A stretch of DNA of 64,000 nucleotides from Clostridiales bacterium DTU089 (GTDB lineage: Bacteria > Bacillota > Clostridia > Oscillospirales > Acutalibacteraceae). Within the stretch, counting starts at the first letter, position 1. Each line of letters opens with the position of its first letter. This document shows positions 20,101 through 27,756 of this stretch, piece by piece. The notes under the pieces are model-generated. The model worked only from the letters and a program-made list of their open reading frames with translations. It was not told where the DNA came from and did not search any database. The position numbers were made by a program, and so were the translations under genes. The stretch is taken from contig LFSB01000014.1 of NCBI GenBank assembly GCA_001513045.1, forward strand, positions 7,236 to 71,235, read 5' to 3'.

Positions 20101-21404
20101 CCGTGCTCGACACTCATCCTCAATACGCGAGATGGCAAATTCTCCGCTCGTGCGCGGTGCAATTTACTCAGGGCGATGTGCTGCACTGGTGGCACTCTCT
20201 GCCGGGAGGCGTGAGAGGCGTGCGCACAAGATACAGTGACGATTTACTGTGGCTTGTTTATGCCTGTGAGGAGTATGTGCGCGTGACGGGCGACGAATCA
20301 ATACTTGACAAGCGCGTGTATTTCCTCGACGGTGAGCCGCTTGCACAGGGTGAGCACGAAAGATATTTTTCTCCGGTGCGCTCGGGCGAATCGGGCAGCG
20401 TGTATGAGCATTGTATACGGGCGATGAGTCATTCAATGCGTTTCGGAGAAAACGGAATGCCGCTTATCGGCGGAGGGGACTGGAACGACGGGTTTAACAA
20501 TGTGGGAATAAACGGCAGGGGCGAGAGCGTATGGCTTGCCGAGTTTATGTCGATTGTGCTGGAAAAGGCGGCGCGCCTTTGCGAATACAGGAATGATTAC
20601 GAGCGGCGTGACGCCTATATATGCGAGAGTGAGAGACTGAAAAACGCCGTGCTTGAAAACGCATGGGACGGCAGATGGTTTCGCCGGGCGGTATATGATG
20701 ACGGCAGCTTCATGGGCAGCGCGGGCGATGCCGAATGCGAAATAGACAGCCTTTCACAATCCTTTGCGGTGCTTTGCGGATTGCCGGATGAAGAGAAATG
20801 CACGGTTGCACTCAACAGTGCCGTCGAAAAGCTTGTGGACGCGGAGCACGGTATAATAAAGCTTTTTTCTCCCGCCTTTACTCAGGACGGCAGACTGCCG
20901 GGCTATATAGCCTCGTATCCTCCCGGAATCAGGGAAAACGGCGGGCAGTATACCCATGCGGCGGTATGGCTTTGCCTTGCGCTTATTGAGAACGGCGATA
21001 CTGACAAGGGCGTAAAGCTTTTGGATATGATAAATCCGCTCAACAGAGCGCAGACCTCCGAGTATATGACAGAGCCTTATGCCCTTACGGGAGATGTGTA
21101 TTCGGCTCAGGGGATGGAGGGCAGAGGCGGCTGGTCGCTTTACACGGGGTCGGCGGGCTGGTATTACAGCACGGTGCTGCATAACATTATGGGGCTCAGG
21201 CGCGAGGGCGAAAGGCTGTATGTAAGACAGAGCTTTCCGTCCTTCTGGGAGTCGGCACAGGCAAGGCTGAGCATTTCGGGCACGCTCATAAATATAAAAT
21301 ACGAGCGTTCGCAGGAGAATTCACTTACGGTTGACGGAGCAGCCGCGGAGTATATTCCCATAGACGGAAAAGAGCATTCGGCTGTAAGAAAATTTAAAAA
21401 TTAA
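14106..21404 (+). CDS. Cyclic beta-1,2-glucan synthase-like protein (GT84-GH94)
   Basis: A 2432-residue membrane protein like Brucella/Agrobacterium Cgs/ChvB (about 2800 residues). After a soluble N-terminal part come membrane helices (about 240-290). The GT84 domain follows, with DSD at 447-449 (ALDSDTRLP) and RLNRW at 592-596 (SRQGAYLDRLNRWVRGDWQ), then more membrane helices (640-820). The C-terminal GH94 phosphorylase-type domain has GGGDWNDG (Asp2125/Asp2128), MTEPYALTGDVY and TGSAGWYYS. In known enzymes the GT part builds the beta-1,2-glucan and the GH94 part sets its length. Start is uncertain: GTG 14106 is only two bases after GGAGGG (14098-14103), and TTG 14118 is 14 away. Neighbours give no clue to export or modification. 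Confidence 0.85.
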   Translation: MCFLLKAEKGKTSCAALRRELKSQLRHLRAEYKKSMEKTHGESDEWLCDNYYILEREGRECVKRTGEMPPMPSGAGGLPRAYLAALDMCPDGVLPSQSEMIRILGELGAQSAELEYFHVLLKAALIRCACLGGAGKTKNALLLSNAVKSLRNTADIDFQSIVEDASEVEKIFSQDPSGVYPEMDDATKTMYRKALSYRARKLGISEAAAAEQVLRKASGCSERCAGHVGTYLGINASGRVRGAVFLVLEALLPLAASAVAAVLLKKWYILPLTYFPFWEIIKVFTDFLSMRHTSAAFLPRLENNGKVPDSAKTLITVSTLLPAAAKSAQLKKQLEQLWRTNGQQNVKICLLADLKGYSSPVKPQDELDVSAAVRVIQSLNKKYSDGFILAVRKREFSSTQEEYTGRERKRGAITQLIKAVYSDCGDFLAFEGDESFLHDIKYIFALDSDTRLPMDTAAQLVDVAEHPLNTPVVDCDRGIVTRGYGIFAPRVETDVASAAATHFSRLMAGDGGISLYENTVSDRYQDLFGESIFSGKGLINVRVFYELLSDTFDEERILSHDILEGSFLRTAFVSDIQITDGFPSRQGAYLDRLNRWVRGDWQNTGYIFRHVHLHGERVKNPLSSLSRFKLFDNLRRSFTPVAAAACLAFSAFMPARAAMVCIYSALLCTALPNIFAALRALFNGGPTMFSRLYYSGTMPVARACLLRAGVNIVMLAQTAYVCASGIFRALWRLGVSKKQLLQWTVAADSDRAQSLPKQFVRYLPSLIFGSFLLVFGSPFAAVCGVVFMLNFPYALFSGRKIIYSNEAPGEKQREKMLSCAAAMWRFYTEFCTQKDNWLPPDNVQETPVFRVAHRTSPTNIGLMLDCILAARDFGFIDSHTLYERVSRTLESVEKLETYKGNLLNWYSTETLRALHPKYVSTVDSGNFICSLVALRQGLLEYIGECPQLRELTARISVIINRCDISVFYNKRRKLFCIGIDLETGKASDSYYDLLMSEARMTGYYAVASRSVPKKHWGALGRTLASAGRYTGPVSWTGTMFEYFMPYIFIPAYRDTLGYEALRFCSWCQRRRVRGLDLPFGVSESGFYSFDAQLNYQYKANGVQKLGLKRALDSELVISPYSTFLLLPFQPGIALKNLEQLEKLQMTGRCGFYEAVDFTKQRVDNQDYAVVRSYMAHHIGMSMLSVCNALENNVMQKRFMLDEQMSAGAFMLQEKIPSGAVVFKDVGKRDVPKRSPRITREVTGIDDISPLAPKMRMLTNGEWTAFISDSGAGASLYSGLDITRRNGDLLKYPSGIFAFFKSENSTLPFTQAPAYIDGFKYSAEFSRCEATFGVKSRGVEVEQVLTVHPRLPSEQRRFTIKNNGRSILRGNLIIYFEPSLCRAGEEEAHRAFSKLFIKASYDPDKRLILFSRRSRQDGKGAAAAFGLIEKLPFTYELSRENVLERPYGISSIAEAPDSFTNNVYSADCCAAISVPVKIPPRQQVSVTAFLCAAMDTVQAAECALCVRRQGVTEPRKGAPVPFEDGSLESIIAFSLLPCVLFDSVRSLNSHSDRESAVSREKLWEQGISGDNKIIYVEVLGKDDVSRAVPYVRANRRLYRSGIKTDVIIGYREGGEYDTPVLSAVKLMLKKEDAQNAFCTDGGIFPINLKNAGKETELALRAAACFIAPVTGERLELPGVRFSLSRFLPLEPEETGENSVENGAYVIRKKPVLPWCFAFANKSFGTLVSDSSAGFSFAVNAHENKLTPWSNDTMSDNTGEMLLLETEGKIYSLTLGGRTEFSKDGAVWSGIADSISVRVRVSVPARGMKKNTEVEVFNSGEQERQVKLMYYTEPVLGSQKPLPQYVKAQRYSKGYLLYNAWNTAFRGGCMAVSCNGLNLYTTNRADVLSGKLRSSENLRFPDCAAVGKTLVLPAKRREKIKFVLSYGANSDAAMKIADIGCEGTCLDGDWIKTETPDKNLDVLVNDFLPSQIIYGRILARTGFYQCGGAWGFRDQLQDVISVLDTHPQYARWQILRSCAVQFTQGDVLHWWHSLPGGVRGVRTRYSDDLLWLVYACEEYVRVTGDESILDKRVYFLDGEPLAQGEHERYFSPVRSGESGSVYEHCIRAMSHSMRFGENGMPLIGGGDWNDGFNNVGINGRGESVWLAEFMSIVLEKAARLCEYRNDYERRDAYICESERLKNAVLENAWDGRWFRRAVYDDGSFMGSAGDAECEIDSLSQSFAVLCGLPDEEKCTVALNSAVEKLVDAEHGIIKLFSPAFTQDGRLPGYIASYPPGIRENGGQYTHAAVWLCLALIENGDTDKGVKLLDMINPLNRAQTSEYMTEPYALTGDVYSAQGMEGRGGWSLYTGSAGWYYSTVLHNIMGLRREGERLYVRQSFPSFWESAQARLSISGTLINIKYERSQENSLTVDGAAAEYIPIDGKEHSAVRKFKN

Positions 21405-21476
21405 GTGTAGACTAATTAAGCCTATTATGGTATTATTAGACAGTCAAAATTGATTAAAAAGGGAAGTCTTTGAAAA

Positions 21477-22763
21477 ATGAATTACTCCTTTTCGGTGTCG
21501 GAGCCGGCTGCCGGTGTCAGAATGTGTAAAATAAAGGCATCGCAGTTCAAAACCGCGTGTATCTCCGTCAATCTTGCGCTGCCTCTCGGGGAGGATGCCT
21601 CGGCAAACGCCCTGTTGCCGTATCTGCTTCACCGCTGTACCGGAAAATATCCGGACATGAGAGCGATGAATATGCGTCTGGGCTCGCTGTACGGGGCGGA
21701 TATAAGCGCATCTGTGGGAAAAATAGGTGAGGCACAGGTGCTTCAGATGTATGCCTCGTTTATAGACGACCGCTTTGCTCTCGATTCCGAGAGCGTGGCG
21801 AAAAGCTGCGCGGATATGCTTGCAGACATGCTTTTTGAGCCCAAGCTTGATGAGAACGGAAGATTTTTCCCGGAGGATATAGAGCGCGAGAAGCGTATGC
21901 TTTCCGAGCTTTATCAAAGCGAGCTTAACGACAAAAAGGTGTATGCGCTCAGGCGCTGTACCGAAATAATGTTTGCATCGGAGGTGTATTCCGTAGGAAA
22001 ATACGGTACTCTCGCCGATATACAGGCTCTTACGCCCGAAAAGGTTTACTCCGCGTGGCGCAGAGTGCTTGAAACCGCAAGGGTGCAGATAGACGTAATC
22101 GGCAATGTGGATTTCGATTCCGTAGAGAAGCTTTTTTCGCAGAGGTTTTCCTGCATCAACCGCGCACCGGTTGAAATAAAAACACAGTTTATTAAAACCG
22201 CCGGCGAGCCGAAAAGGGTTCGCGAGCCTATGGATATAAAGCAGGGCAAGCTTGTCATCGGTATGCGCGCCGGAACCGCAAGTGCGCAGGAAAGCTATCC
22301 GGCTCTCAGGGTTATGTGCGACCTTTACGGAGGCAGTCCTCATTCAAAGCTGTTCAGCGTTGTGCGCGAGAAGATGAGCCTTTGCTACTATTGCTCGGCG
22401 CGGCTCACAAGGCAAAAGGGAATAATTATGATTCAAAGCGGCGTTGAGTGCGAAAATGAGGAAAAAGCCGAAAAAGCAATACTTGAGCAGCTTGAGCTTG
22501 TCAGGCGCGGAGAGTTTTCGGACGATGACCTCAAGGCCTCCGTTGACGCTCTCAGTGATGCTTTCCGCGGCGCCTCGGACAGCCCCGACGCTATCGACGC
22601 GTGGTTCAGCACGCAAATACTTGATTCTCAGCTTCGCTCCGGCGACGATTTTGCCGACGAGATGGAGTCCGTGACGCGTGAGCAGGTTGTTGAAGCGGCG
22701 AACGGCGTTACGCTTGACACGGTATATATGCTTTATTCCGGGGAAGGGGAGGCTGAAAAATGA
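21477..22763 (+). CDS. M16-family peptidase-like protein, YmfF type
   Basis: A 428-residue M16 (insulinase-like) fold protein. At the place of the zinc motif the sequence reads LLPYLLHRCTGKYPDM, so HxxEH is absent and it is probably not catalytic. The C-terminal half shows the fold mark FGGSPHSKLF-type (here LYGGSPHSKLFSVVREK). It overlaps the next gene by four bases (ATGA). The arrangement of an inactive and an active M16 member matches Bacillus YmfF/YmfH, reported as associated with EF-P modification in that group. Start ATG 21477 has only a weak ribosome site (GGGAAG). Confidence 0.85.
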   Translation: MNYSFSVSEPAAGVRMCKIKASQFKTACISVNLALPLGEDASANALLPYLLHRCTGKYPDMRAMNMRLGSLYGADISASVGKIGEAQVLQMYASFIDDRFALDSESVAKSCADMLADMLFEPKLDENGRFFPEDIEREKRMLSELYQSELNDKKVYALRRCTEIMFASEVYSVGKYGTLADIQALTPEKVYSAWRRVLETARVQIDVIGNVDFDSVEKLFSQRFSCINRAPVEIKTQFIKTAGEPKRVREPMDIKQGKLVIGMRAGTASAQESYPALRVMCDLYGGSPHSKLFSVVREKMSLCYYCSARLTRQKGIIMIQSGVECENEEKAEKAILEQLELVRRGEFSDDDLKASVDALSDAFRGASDSPDAIDAWFSTQILDSQLRSGDDFADEMESVTREQVVEAANGVTLDTVYMLYSGEGEAEK

Positions 22764-24028
22764 GCACCGAAATAATTAAAAACGAGCTGCTCGGTGAGAG
22801 CTATTACAGCATAGACCATCCGTCGGGATTGAAAATATTTGTCTATCCCAAGGAAAACTACGAGTCCTCCTATGCGGTTTTCGGAACGCGCTACGGCTCG
22901 ATAGATGTCTGCTTCAGAGCGGACGGTCAGCAGGATTTCATCACCGTACCCGAGGGGATAGCTCATTTCCTCGAACACAAGCTGTTTGAAAGCGAGGAGC
23001 TGGACGCATTTGCACGGTATGCGAAAACCGGAGCCTCCGCCAATGCATATACCTCATTTGACCGCACCTGCTATCTGTTCACCTGCACGGGCAATTTCAA
23101 GGATTCTTTTGAAATATTGCTTGACTTCGTGCAGTCACCCTATTTTACCGAGGAAACCGTGGCAAAGGAGCAGGGCATAATCGGTCAGGAGCTTACAATG
23201 TATAAGGATATCCCCGAAATGGAGGTATTCTACAACATGCTGCGTGCGATGTACAGTGTGCATCCGGTGCGTATTGATATCGGAGGAACCGTTGAGTCGA
23301 TATCCGAGATAACCGCACAGCGGCTTTATGATTGCTACAACACATTTTACAACCCGTCAAACATGGCGCTTGCGGTTGCCGGAAACGTCACGCCGGAGGC
23401 TGTGCTTGAGGTTGCGGACAGGCTGCTGAAAAGCAAGGAGCCGGTCACTATCGAGCGGCGTTTTTTCCCTGAGCCGCCGCAGGTATGCACGGACTATACA
23501 CAGCAGACCTTCAATATAGCAACTCCGTTGTTTTCACTCGGCTATAAAGAAACCTATTCCGAGCCGGAACGCAGCCTGAAGGAGATTATGGTCACATCCA
23601 TGCTCCTGGAAATAATCGCGGGCAACACCTCTGTGCTTTATGAGCGCCTTCTGAAGGATGAGCTTATAAATACGGAGTTTTCCGCGGAGTATTTCACGGG
23701 CTACGGCTATGCTGCATGCATATTCAGCGGAGAGTCGTCAGACCCCAAGCGGGTACGCGAGTGCATAAATGAGGAGATTGCACGTCTTCGTCGTGAGGGC
23801 ATAACAGATGAGCAGTTTGAGGTTGCGCGCAGAAAATATTACGGCAGAGTCATAACCTGCTTCAATGAGGTTGACGATATCGCAAACTCCCTGATAGTTT
23901 CGCATTTCCAGAAGATTCCGCTCTTTGAGGAGTTTGACCTTCTTCCGGGAATAACAAAATCGGATATTGAAGCAAGGCTTGAAGCCACACTGCGCGAGGA
24001 ATACTCGTCGCTGTCGGTGGTAATATAA
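22760..24028 (+). CDS. M16-family zinc peptidase, YmfH type
   Basis: A 422-residue M16 peptidase with a complete zinc site: HFLEH in EGIAHFLEHKLFE (about residue 70) and the distal Glu in EQGIIGQELTMYKD. No signal peptide, so it should act in the cytoplasm, most likely paired with the inactive subunit encoded upstream, as M16B heterodimers do. Physiological substrate is unknown. Translationally coupled to the YmfF-type gene and followed 20 bases later by lgt. Confidence 0.9.
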   Translation: MSTEIIKNELLGESYYSIDHPSGLKIFVYPKENYESSYAVFGTRYGSIDVCFRADGQQDFITVPEGIAHFLEHKLFESEELDAFARYAKTGASANAYTSFDRTCYLFTCTGNFKDSFEILLDFVQSPYFTEETVAKEQGIIGQELTMYKDIPEMEVFYNMLRAMYSVHPVRIDIGGTVESISEITAQRLYDCYNTFYNPSNMALAVAGNVTPEAVLEVADRLLKSKEPVTIERRFFPEPPQVCTDYTQQTFNIATPLFSLGYKETYSEPERSLKEIMVTSMLLEIIAGNTSVLYERLLKDELINTEFSAEYFTGYGYAACIFSGESSDPKRVRECINEEIARLRREGITDEQFEVARRKYYGRVITCFNEVDDIANSLIVSHFQKIPLFEEFDLLPGITKSDIEARLEATLREEYSSLSVVI

Positions 24029-24047
24029 AACGGAGGTAAGCACAAGC

Positions 24048-25112
24048 ATGAATTTTGAATTTCTGTCTGATTACACCTCAGTGAAGTTTACGGGGCTTGA
24101 CAAGGTTTTTGACGTTGCCGCAACCGCGTTTTCATTCACAAATCCTTTTTCGGGCGACACCGTGAACGTAAGATTTTACGGGCTTATAATAGCCTTCGGC
24201 TTTACCCTTGCGGCGCTTTTCGGCGGAAGAATGGCATACAAATGGAAGATGGACCTCAACAAGATGGTCGATGTTCTCATTTACGGCACCTTCGGCGGAA
24301 TAATCGGCGCGAGACTTTATTACGTAGCCTTTAAATGGGACTATTATTCCGAAAATCTTTCGGAAATATTTCAGATATGGAACGGCGGACTTGCAATATA
24401 CGGCGGAATAATCGGCGGACTTATTGCGGCGTATCTTACATGCCGTGCCGAAAAGCTTAACTTTAAAAACCTGCTTGACCTTGCGGGAATGAGTTTGCTT
24501 ATAGGTCAGGGTATCGGTCGCTGGGGCAATTTTACAAATCAGGAGGCGTTCGGCACAAATACCGATTTGCCTTGGGGTATGACAAGCTCGAAGGTTACGT
24601 CCTACATATTCAGACACATGGATGAATTTGAGGCTAACGGCTTCACAATGGACGCAAGACTTCCGGTACACCCGACATTTTTATATGAATCGCTGTGGTG
24701 CCTGCTCGGCTTCGTGATTCTGTATATAATCTGCAAAAAATTCAGAAAATTCAGCGGACAGATTATTCTCTGCTACGGCATATGGTACGGAATAGGCAGA
24801 ACAATATTTGAGGGTATGCGCACCGACAGCCTGTATATCTCGGGAACAACAATAAGAGTGTCGCAGCTGCTTTCGGCAGTTATGGTGGTTGCCTTCACCG
24901 CGCTGCTGGCGGCACTGCTGGTAAAATACAAAAAGCATCCGCAGCCGATTGAGGGTGTGGATTTCTTCCCCGAGCCTGAGGTAAAAAAAGTAAAAGCCTC
25001 AAAATCCGAGAGCGGCGTTGTAGAAACCGTTCCTTTTGAAAAAACGGATGACGAAAAGCCGGACGATGCCGATGCCGCACAGGAGGAAGGGGAGGAGAAG
25101 ACCGATGAATAA
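24048..25112 (+). CDS. lgt: Prolipoprotein diacylglyceryl transferase
   Basis: A 354-residue membrane enzyme that attaches diacylglycerol to the lipobox cysteine of prolipoproteins, such as PstS and the CotH lipoprotein in this window. Seven membrane helices; the family signature GQGIGRWGNFTNQEAFG is intact, as are GGIIGARLYYV and IWNGGLAIYGGIIGG. The last 50 residues form an unusual acidic, Lys/Glu/Asp-rich cytoplasmic tail absent from most Lgt proteins. The ribosome site GGAGG lies before ATG 24048. It overlaps folD by eight bases. Confidence 0.97.
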   Translation: MNFEFLSDYTSVKFTGLDKVFDVAATAFSFTNPFSGDTVNVRFYGLIIAFGFTLAALFGGRMAYKWKMDLNKMVDVLIYGTFGGIIGARLYYVAFKWDYYSENLSEIFQIWNGGLAIYGGIIGGLIAAYLTCRAEKLNFKNLLDLAGMSLLIGQGIGRWGNFTNQEAFGTNTDLPWGMTSSKVTSYIFRHMDEFEANGFTMDARLPVHPTFLYESLWCLLGFVILYIICKKFRKFSGQIILCYGIWYGIGRTIFEGMRTDSLYISGTTIRVSQLLSAVMVVAFTALLAALLVKYKKHPQPIEGVDFFPEPEVKKVKASKSESGVVETVPFEKTDDEKPDDADAAQEEGEEKTDE

Positions 25113-25941
25113 AATAATCGACGGAAAGGCAGTAGCCGCACAGGTAAAGGCACAGGTAAAGTCCGGTGTGGAGCAGCTTGCCGGACGCGGTATAAATGTG
25201 GGGCTCGCAGTGATAATAGTCGGCGAAAATCCCGCATCACAGGTGTATGTAAGAAACAAAAAGAACGACTGTGCCGAGGTCGGAATAACATCGTTTGAGT
25301 ACGCACTGCCCGAAAGCACAACCCAGCAGGAGCTGCTTGCACTCATTGAAAAGCTCAATGCGGACGACAGCGTAAGCGGAATCCTCTGCCAGCTGCCGTT
25401 GCCGGAGCATCTTGATGAAAAGGCGGTAATAGGGGCAATCTCGCCGGAAAAAGACGTTGATGCCTTCCATCCGCAGAATGTCGGGCATATAATGATAGGC
25501 GACTATACCTTCCTGCCGTGCACTCCCGCCGGAATCATGGAGCTGCTTTCACACGAGGGTATAAGCGTAAGCGGAAAGAATTGCGTTGTTGTCGGCAGAA
25601 GCAACATAGTCGGCAAGCCGATGGCGATGATGCTTCTCAAGGCGGACGCAACAGTGACAATCTGCCACTCAAGGACGAAAAATCTTGCCGAAATAACCTC
25701 TCGTGCGGATGTGCTCATTGTTGCCGTCGGCAGAGCAAAATTCATAACCGCAGATATGGTAAAGCCCGGAGCCGTCGTTATAGATGTCGGAATGAACCGC
25801 GGCGCGGACGGTAAGCTTTGCGGCGATGTGGATTTCGATGCGGTTTACGAAAAGGTCTCGCGCATAACTCCGGTGCCCGGAGGTGTCGGACCTATGACCC
25901 GCGCAATACTTATGAAAAATACTCTTTCAAGCAAAAGATAA
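25105..25941 (+). CDS. folD: Methylenetetrahydrofolate dehydrogenase/cyclohydrolase FolD
   Basis: A 278-residue cytoplasmic enzyme of one-carbon metabolism that interconverts 5,10-methylene- and 10-formyl-tetrahydrofolate. The catalytic Tyr/Lys lie in YVRNKKNDC (about 49-57), the signature is PLPEHLDEKAV with KDVDAFHP, the NADP loop is VVVGRSNIVGKP, and the end is TPVPGGVGPMT. A longer frame begins at 25036, but ATG 25105 has GGGGAGGAG just upstream and gives a normal-length protein. Overlaps the lgt end by eight bases. Confidence 0.96.
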   Translation: MNKIIDGKAVAAQVKAQVKSGVEQLAGRGINVGLAVIIVGENPASQVYVRNKKNDCAEVGITSFEYALPESTTQQELLALIEKLNADDSVSGILCQLPLPEHLDEKAVIGAISPEKDVDAFHPQNVGHIMIGDYTFLPCTPAGIMELLSHEGISVSGKNCVVVGRSNIVGKPMAMMLLKADATVTICHSRTKNLAEITSRADVLIVAVGRAKFITADMVKPGAVVIDVGMNRGADGKLCGDVDFDAVYEKVSRITPVPGGVGPMTRAILMKNTLSSKR

Positions 25942-25986
25942 CACATAATATTTTGCGGGCTGCAAGCCCCGAAAGGATGGTTGTAT

Positions 25987-26862
25987 ATGGCAAAATTTTT
26001 ACTTTCCGCATTCGCAGACGAAGCAGGCGGCGGAATAGCCGACCAGATAGAAGCTCTTAAAGCCAACGGCTTTACCCACATAGAGCCGAGGGGGCTGGAT
26101 CTCGGAAATATATCCGACTACACGCCCGAGGAGGCCGTTGAGCTGAAAAAGATACTCGATGACAACGGCATAGGAGTGTCCTCAATCGGCTCTCCCTACG
26201 GAAAAATAGAGATAACCGACGACTTTGCTCCTCATTTTGAAAGCTTCAAAAAAACAACAGAGGTCGCGGAGATACTCGGCGCGAAATACATAAGGATGTT
26301 CAGCTTCTTCTTTACAGATGATGAAAAGTTTGAGGATTACCGCGATGAGGTGCTTGAGAGAGTGGAAAAATTCGCGGATTATTCTCTGCGCAGCGACATA
26401 CTCTGCTGCCATGAAAATGAAAAGGAGATATACGGAGATACGGCAGAACGCTGTTACGACCTGCTCTCAAGTCTCGGCGGCAAGCTCGGCGGCATATTTG
26501 ACCCGGCGAACTTTGTCCAGACCGGTGTCGATATCCTTCCCGCCTATGACCTGCTTGAGCCGTATATAACCTATATGCACATTAAAGACTGCCGCTATGA
26601 GGACGGCTTTGTTGTTCCCTGCGGCAAGGGCGACGGTAAAATAGTCGAGCTGCTTCGCCGCTTCTCACTCAAGGACGGCGAGCGCTTTCTTACACTTGAG
26701 CCGCACCTGAAGGTATTCAAGGGTCTCAGCGCACTTGAAAACAAGGGCGGTCAAGCCGACAAGCTGAAAGATAATTATACCTATCCCACAAACAGGGCGG
26801 CATTTGATGCCGCAGCCTCCGCCATGCTCGATTGCATTGCTCAGGCGCAAGATAAAATATAA
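25987..26862 (+). CDS. Sugar phosphate isomerase/epimerase (TIM barrel)
   Basis: A 291-residue AP-endonuclease-2-fold TIM-barrel protein. The metal-binding pattern is visible: Glu in IEPRGLDLG, His/Glu in CCHENEKE, Asp in GGIFDPANF, His in MHIKDCRY and Glu in LTLEPH. Such proteins isomerise or epimerise sugars, inosose or hydroxypyruvate. As first gene before an oxidoreductase, KDG kinase and KDPG aldolase it could feed that pathway, but the substrate is not readable. Start ATG 25987 lies nine bases after AAAGGA; a TTG at 25981 is in frame. Confidence 0.85.
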   Translation: MAKFLLSAFADEAGGGIADQIEALKANGFTHIEPRGLDLGNISDYTPEEAVELKKILDDNGIGVSSIGSPYGKIEITDDFAPHFESFKKTTEVAEILGAKYIRMFSFFFTDDEKFEDYRDEVLERVEKFADYSLRSDILCCHENEKEIYGDTAERCYDLLSSLGGKLGGIFDPANFVQTGVDILPAYDLLEPYITYMHIKDCRYEDGFVVPCGKGDGKIVELLRRFSLKDGERFLTLEPHLKVFKGLSALENKGGQADKLKDNYTYPTNRAAFDAAASAMLDCIAQAQDKI

Positions 26863-26870
26863 AGGAGCAG

Positions 26871-27728
26871 ATGAAAATGTATACACATCCCACACTTAAA
26901 GGCAGAGTAGCTGTTGTCACCGGCGGCGGCGGAGTGCTTTGCAGCGGCTTTTCAAAGGATCTTGCAAATGTCGGAATGAAGGTTGCCGTGCTCGATTTGC
27001 GTCTGGATGCCGCGCAGAAGGTTGCCGATGAAATAAATGCGGCGGGCGGTACCGCAATAGCAGTGGCGTGCAATGTGCTTGAAACCGAAAGCCTTGCCGC
27101 GGCGAGAGCGGAAATCAATGAGAAGCTCGGAACCTGTGATTTGCTCCTCAACGGTGCGGGCGGAAACTCTCCCCTCGGCACCACCACAAAGGATAAGCTT
27201 GAGCTTTGCGACATAACAAACAAGGCGGAGGGTGTAAAAACCTTTTTTGACCTTGACCCCAAGGGCATAGAGTTTGTTTTCAATCTCAACTTTCTCGGCA
27301 CTCTGCTTGTCACGCAGACCTTTGCAAAGGACATGATAGGCAAGGAAAATGCCGCGATAATAAATGTCTCCTCAATGAATTCCTACAAGCCGCTCACAAG
27401 AATCCCCGCCTATTCGGCGGCGAAGGCGGCAGTATCGAATTTCACACAGTTTATGGCCGTTCACTTTTCCGAGGTCGGCATAAGAGTTAACGCTATTGCA
27501 CCCGGATTTTTCTCAACCATACAGAACAAAACCCTGTTATACAATCAGGACGGCTCGCTCACCGCAAGAAGTGAAAAAATCCTCGGACACACACCGCTCG
27601 GACGCTTCGGAGTGCCCTCGGACCTCACCGGCGCATTGCTTTTCCTGACAGACGAGCAGTATTCGGGCTTCGTCACCGGCGTGGTGCTTCCCGTGGACGG
27701 CGGCTTCTCGGCATATTCGGGAGTATAA
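26871..27728 (+). CDS. SDR oxidoreductase, D-mannonate oxidoreductase-like
   Basis: A 285-residue short-chain dehydrogenase. The cofactor loop is VTGGGGVLCSGF (about 15-26), the second motif NGAGGNSP, and the catalytic Ser-Tyr-Lys are in NVSSMNSYKPLTRIPAYSAAK, split by the usual spacing. NGAGGNSP, FFDLDPKG and VNAIAPGFF are as in Bacillus-type mannonate (fructuronate) oxidoreductases. This predicts NAD(P)-linked conversion of fructuronate/tagaturonate to the aldonate. ATGs at 26871 and 26877; AAAGGAG (26861-26867) spaces better to 26877. It is followed 28 bases later by the KDG kinase. Confidence 0.82.
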   Translation: MKMYTHPTLKGRVAVVTGGGGVLCSGFSKDLANVGMKVAVLDLRLDAAQKVADEINAAGGTAIAVACNVLETESLAAARAEINEKLGTCDLLLNGAGGNSPLGTTTKDKLELCDITNKAEGVKTFFDLDPKGIEFVFNLNFLGTLLVTQTFAKDMIGKENAAIINVSSMNSYKPLTRIPAYSAAKAAVSNFTQFMAVHFSEVGIRVNAIAPGFFSTIQNKTLLYNQDGSLTARSEKILGHTPLGRFGVPSDLTGALLFLTDEQYSGFVTGVVLPVDGGFSAYSGV

Positions 27729-27756
27729 CTCAATAAAAAACAAAGCAGGTGTTTAT

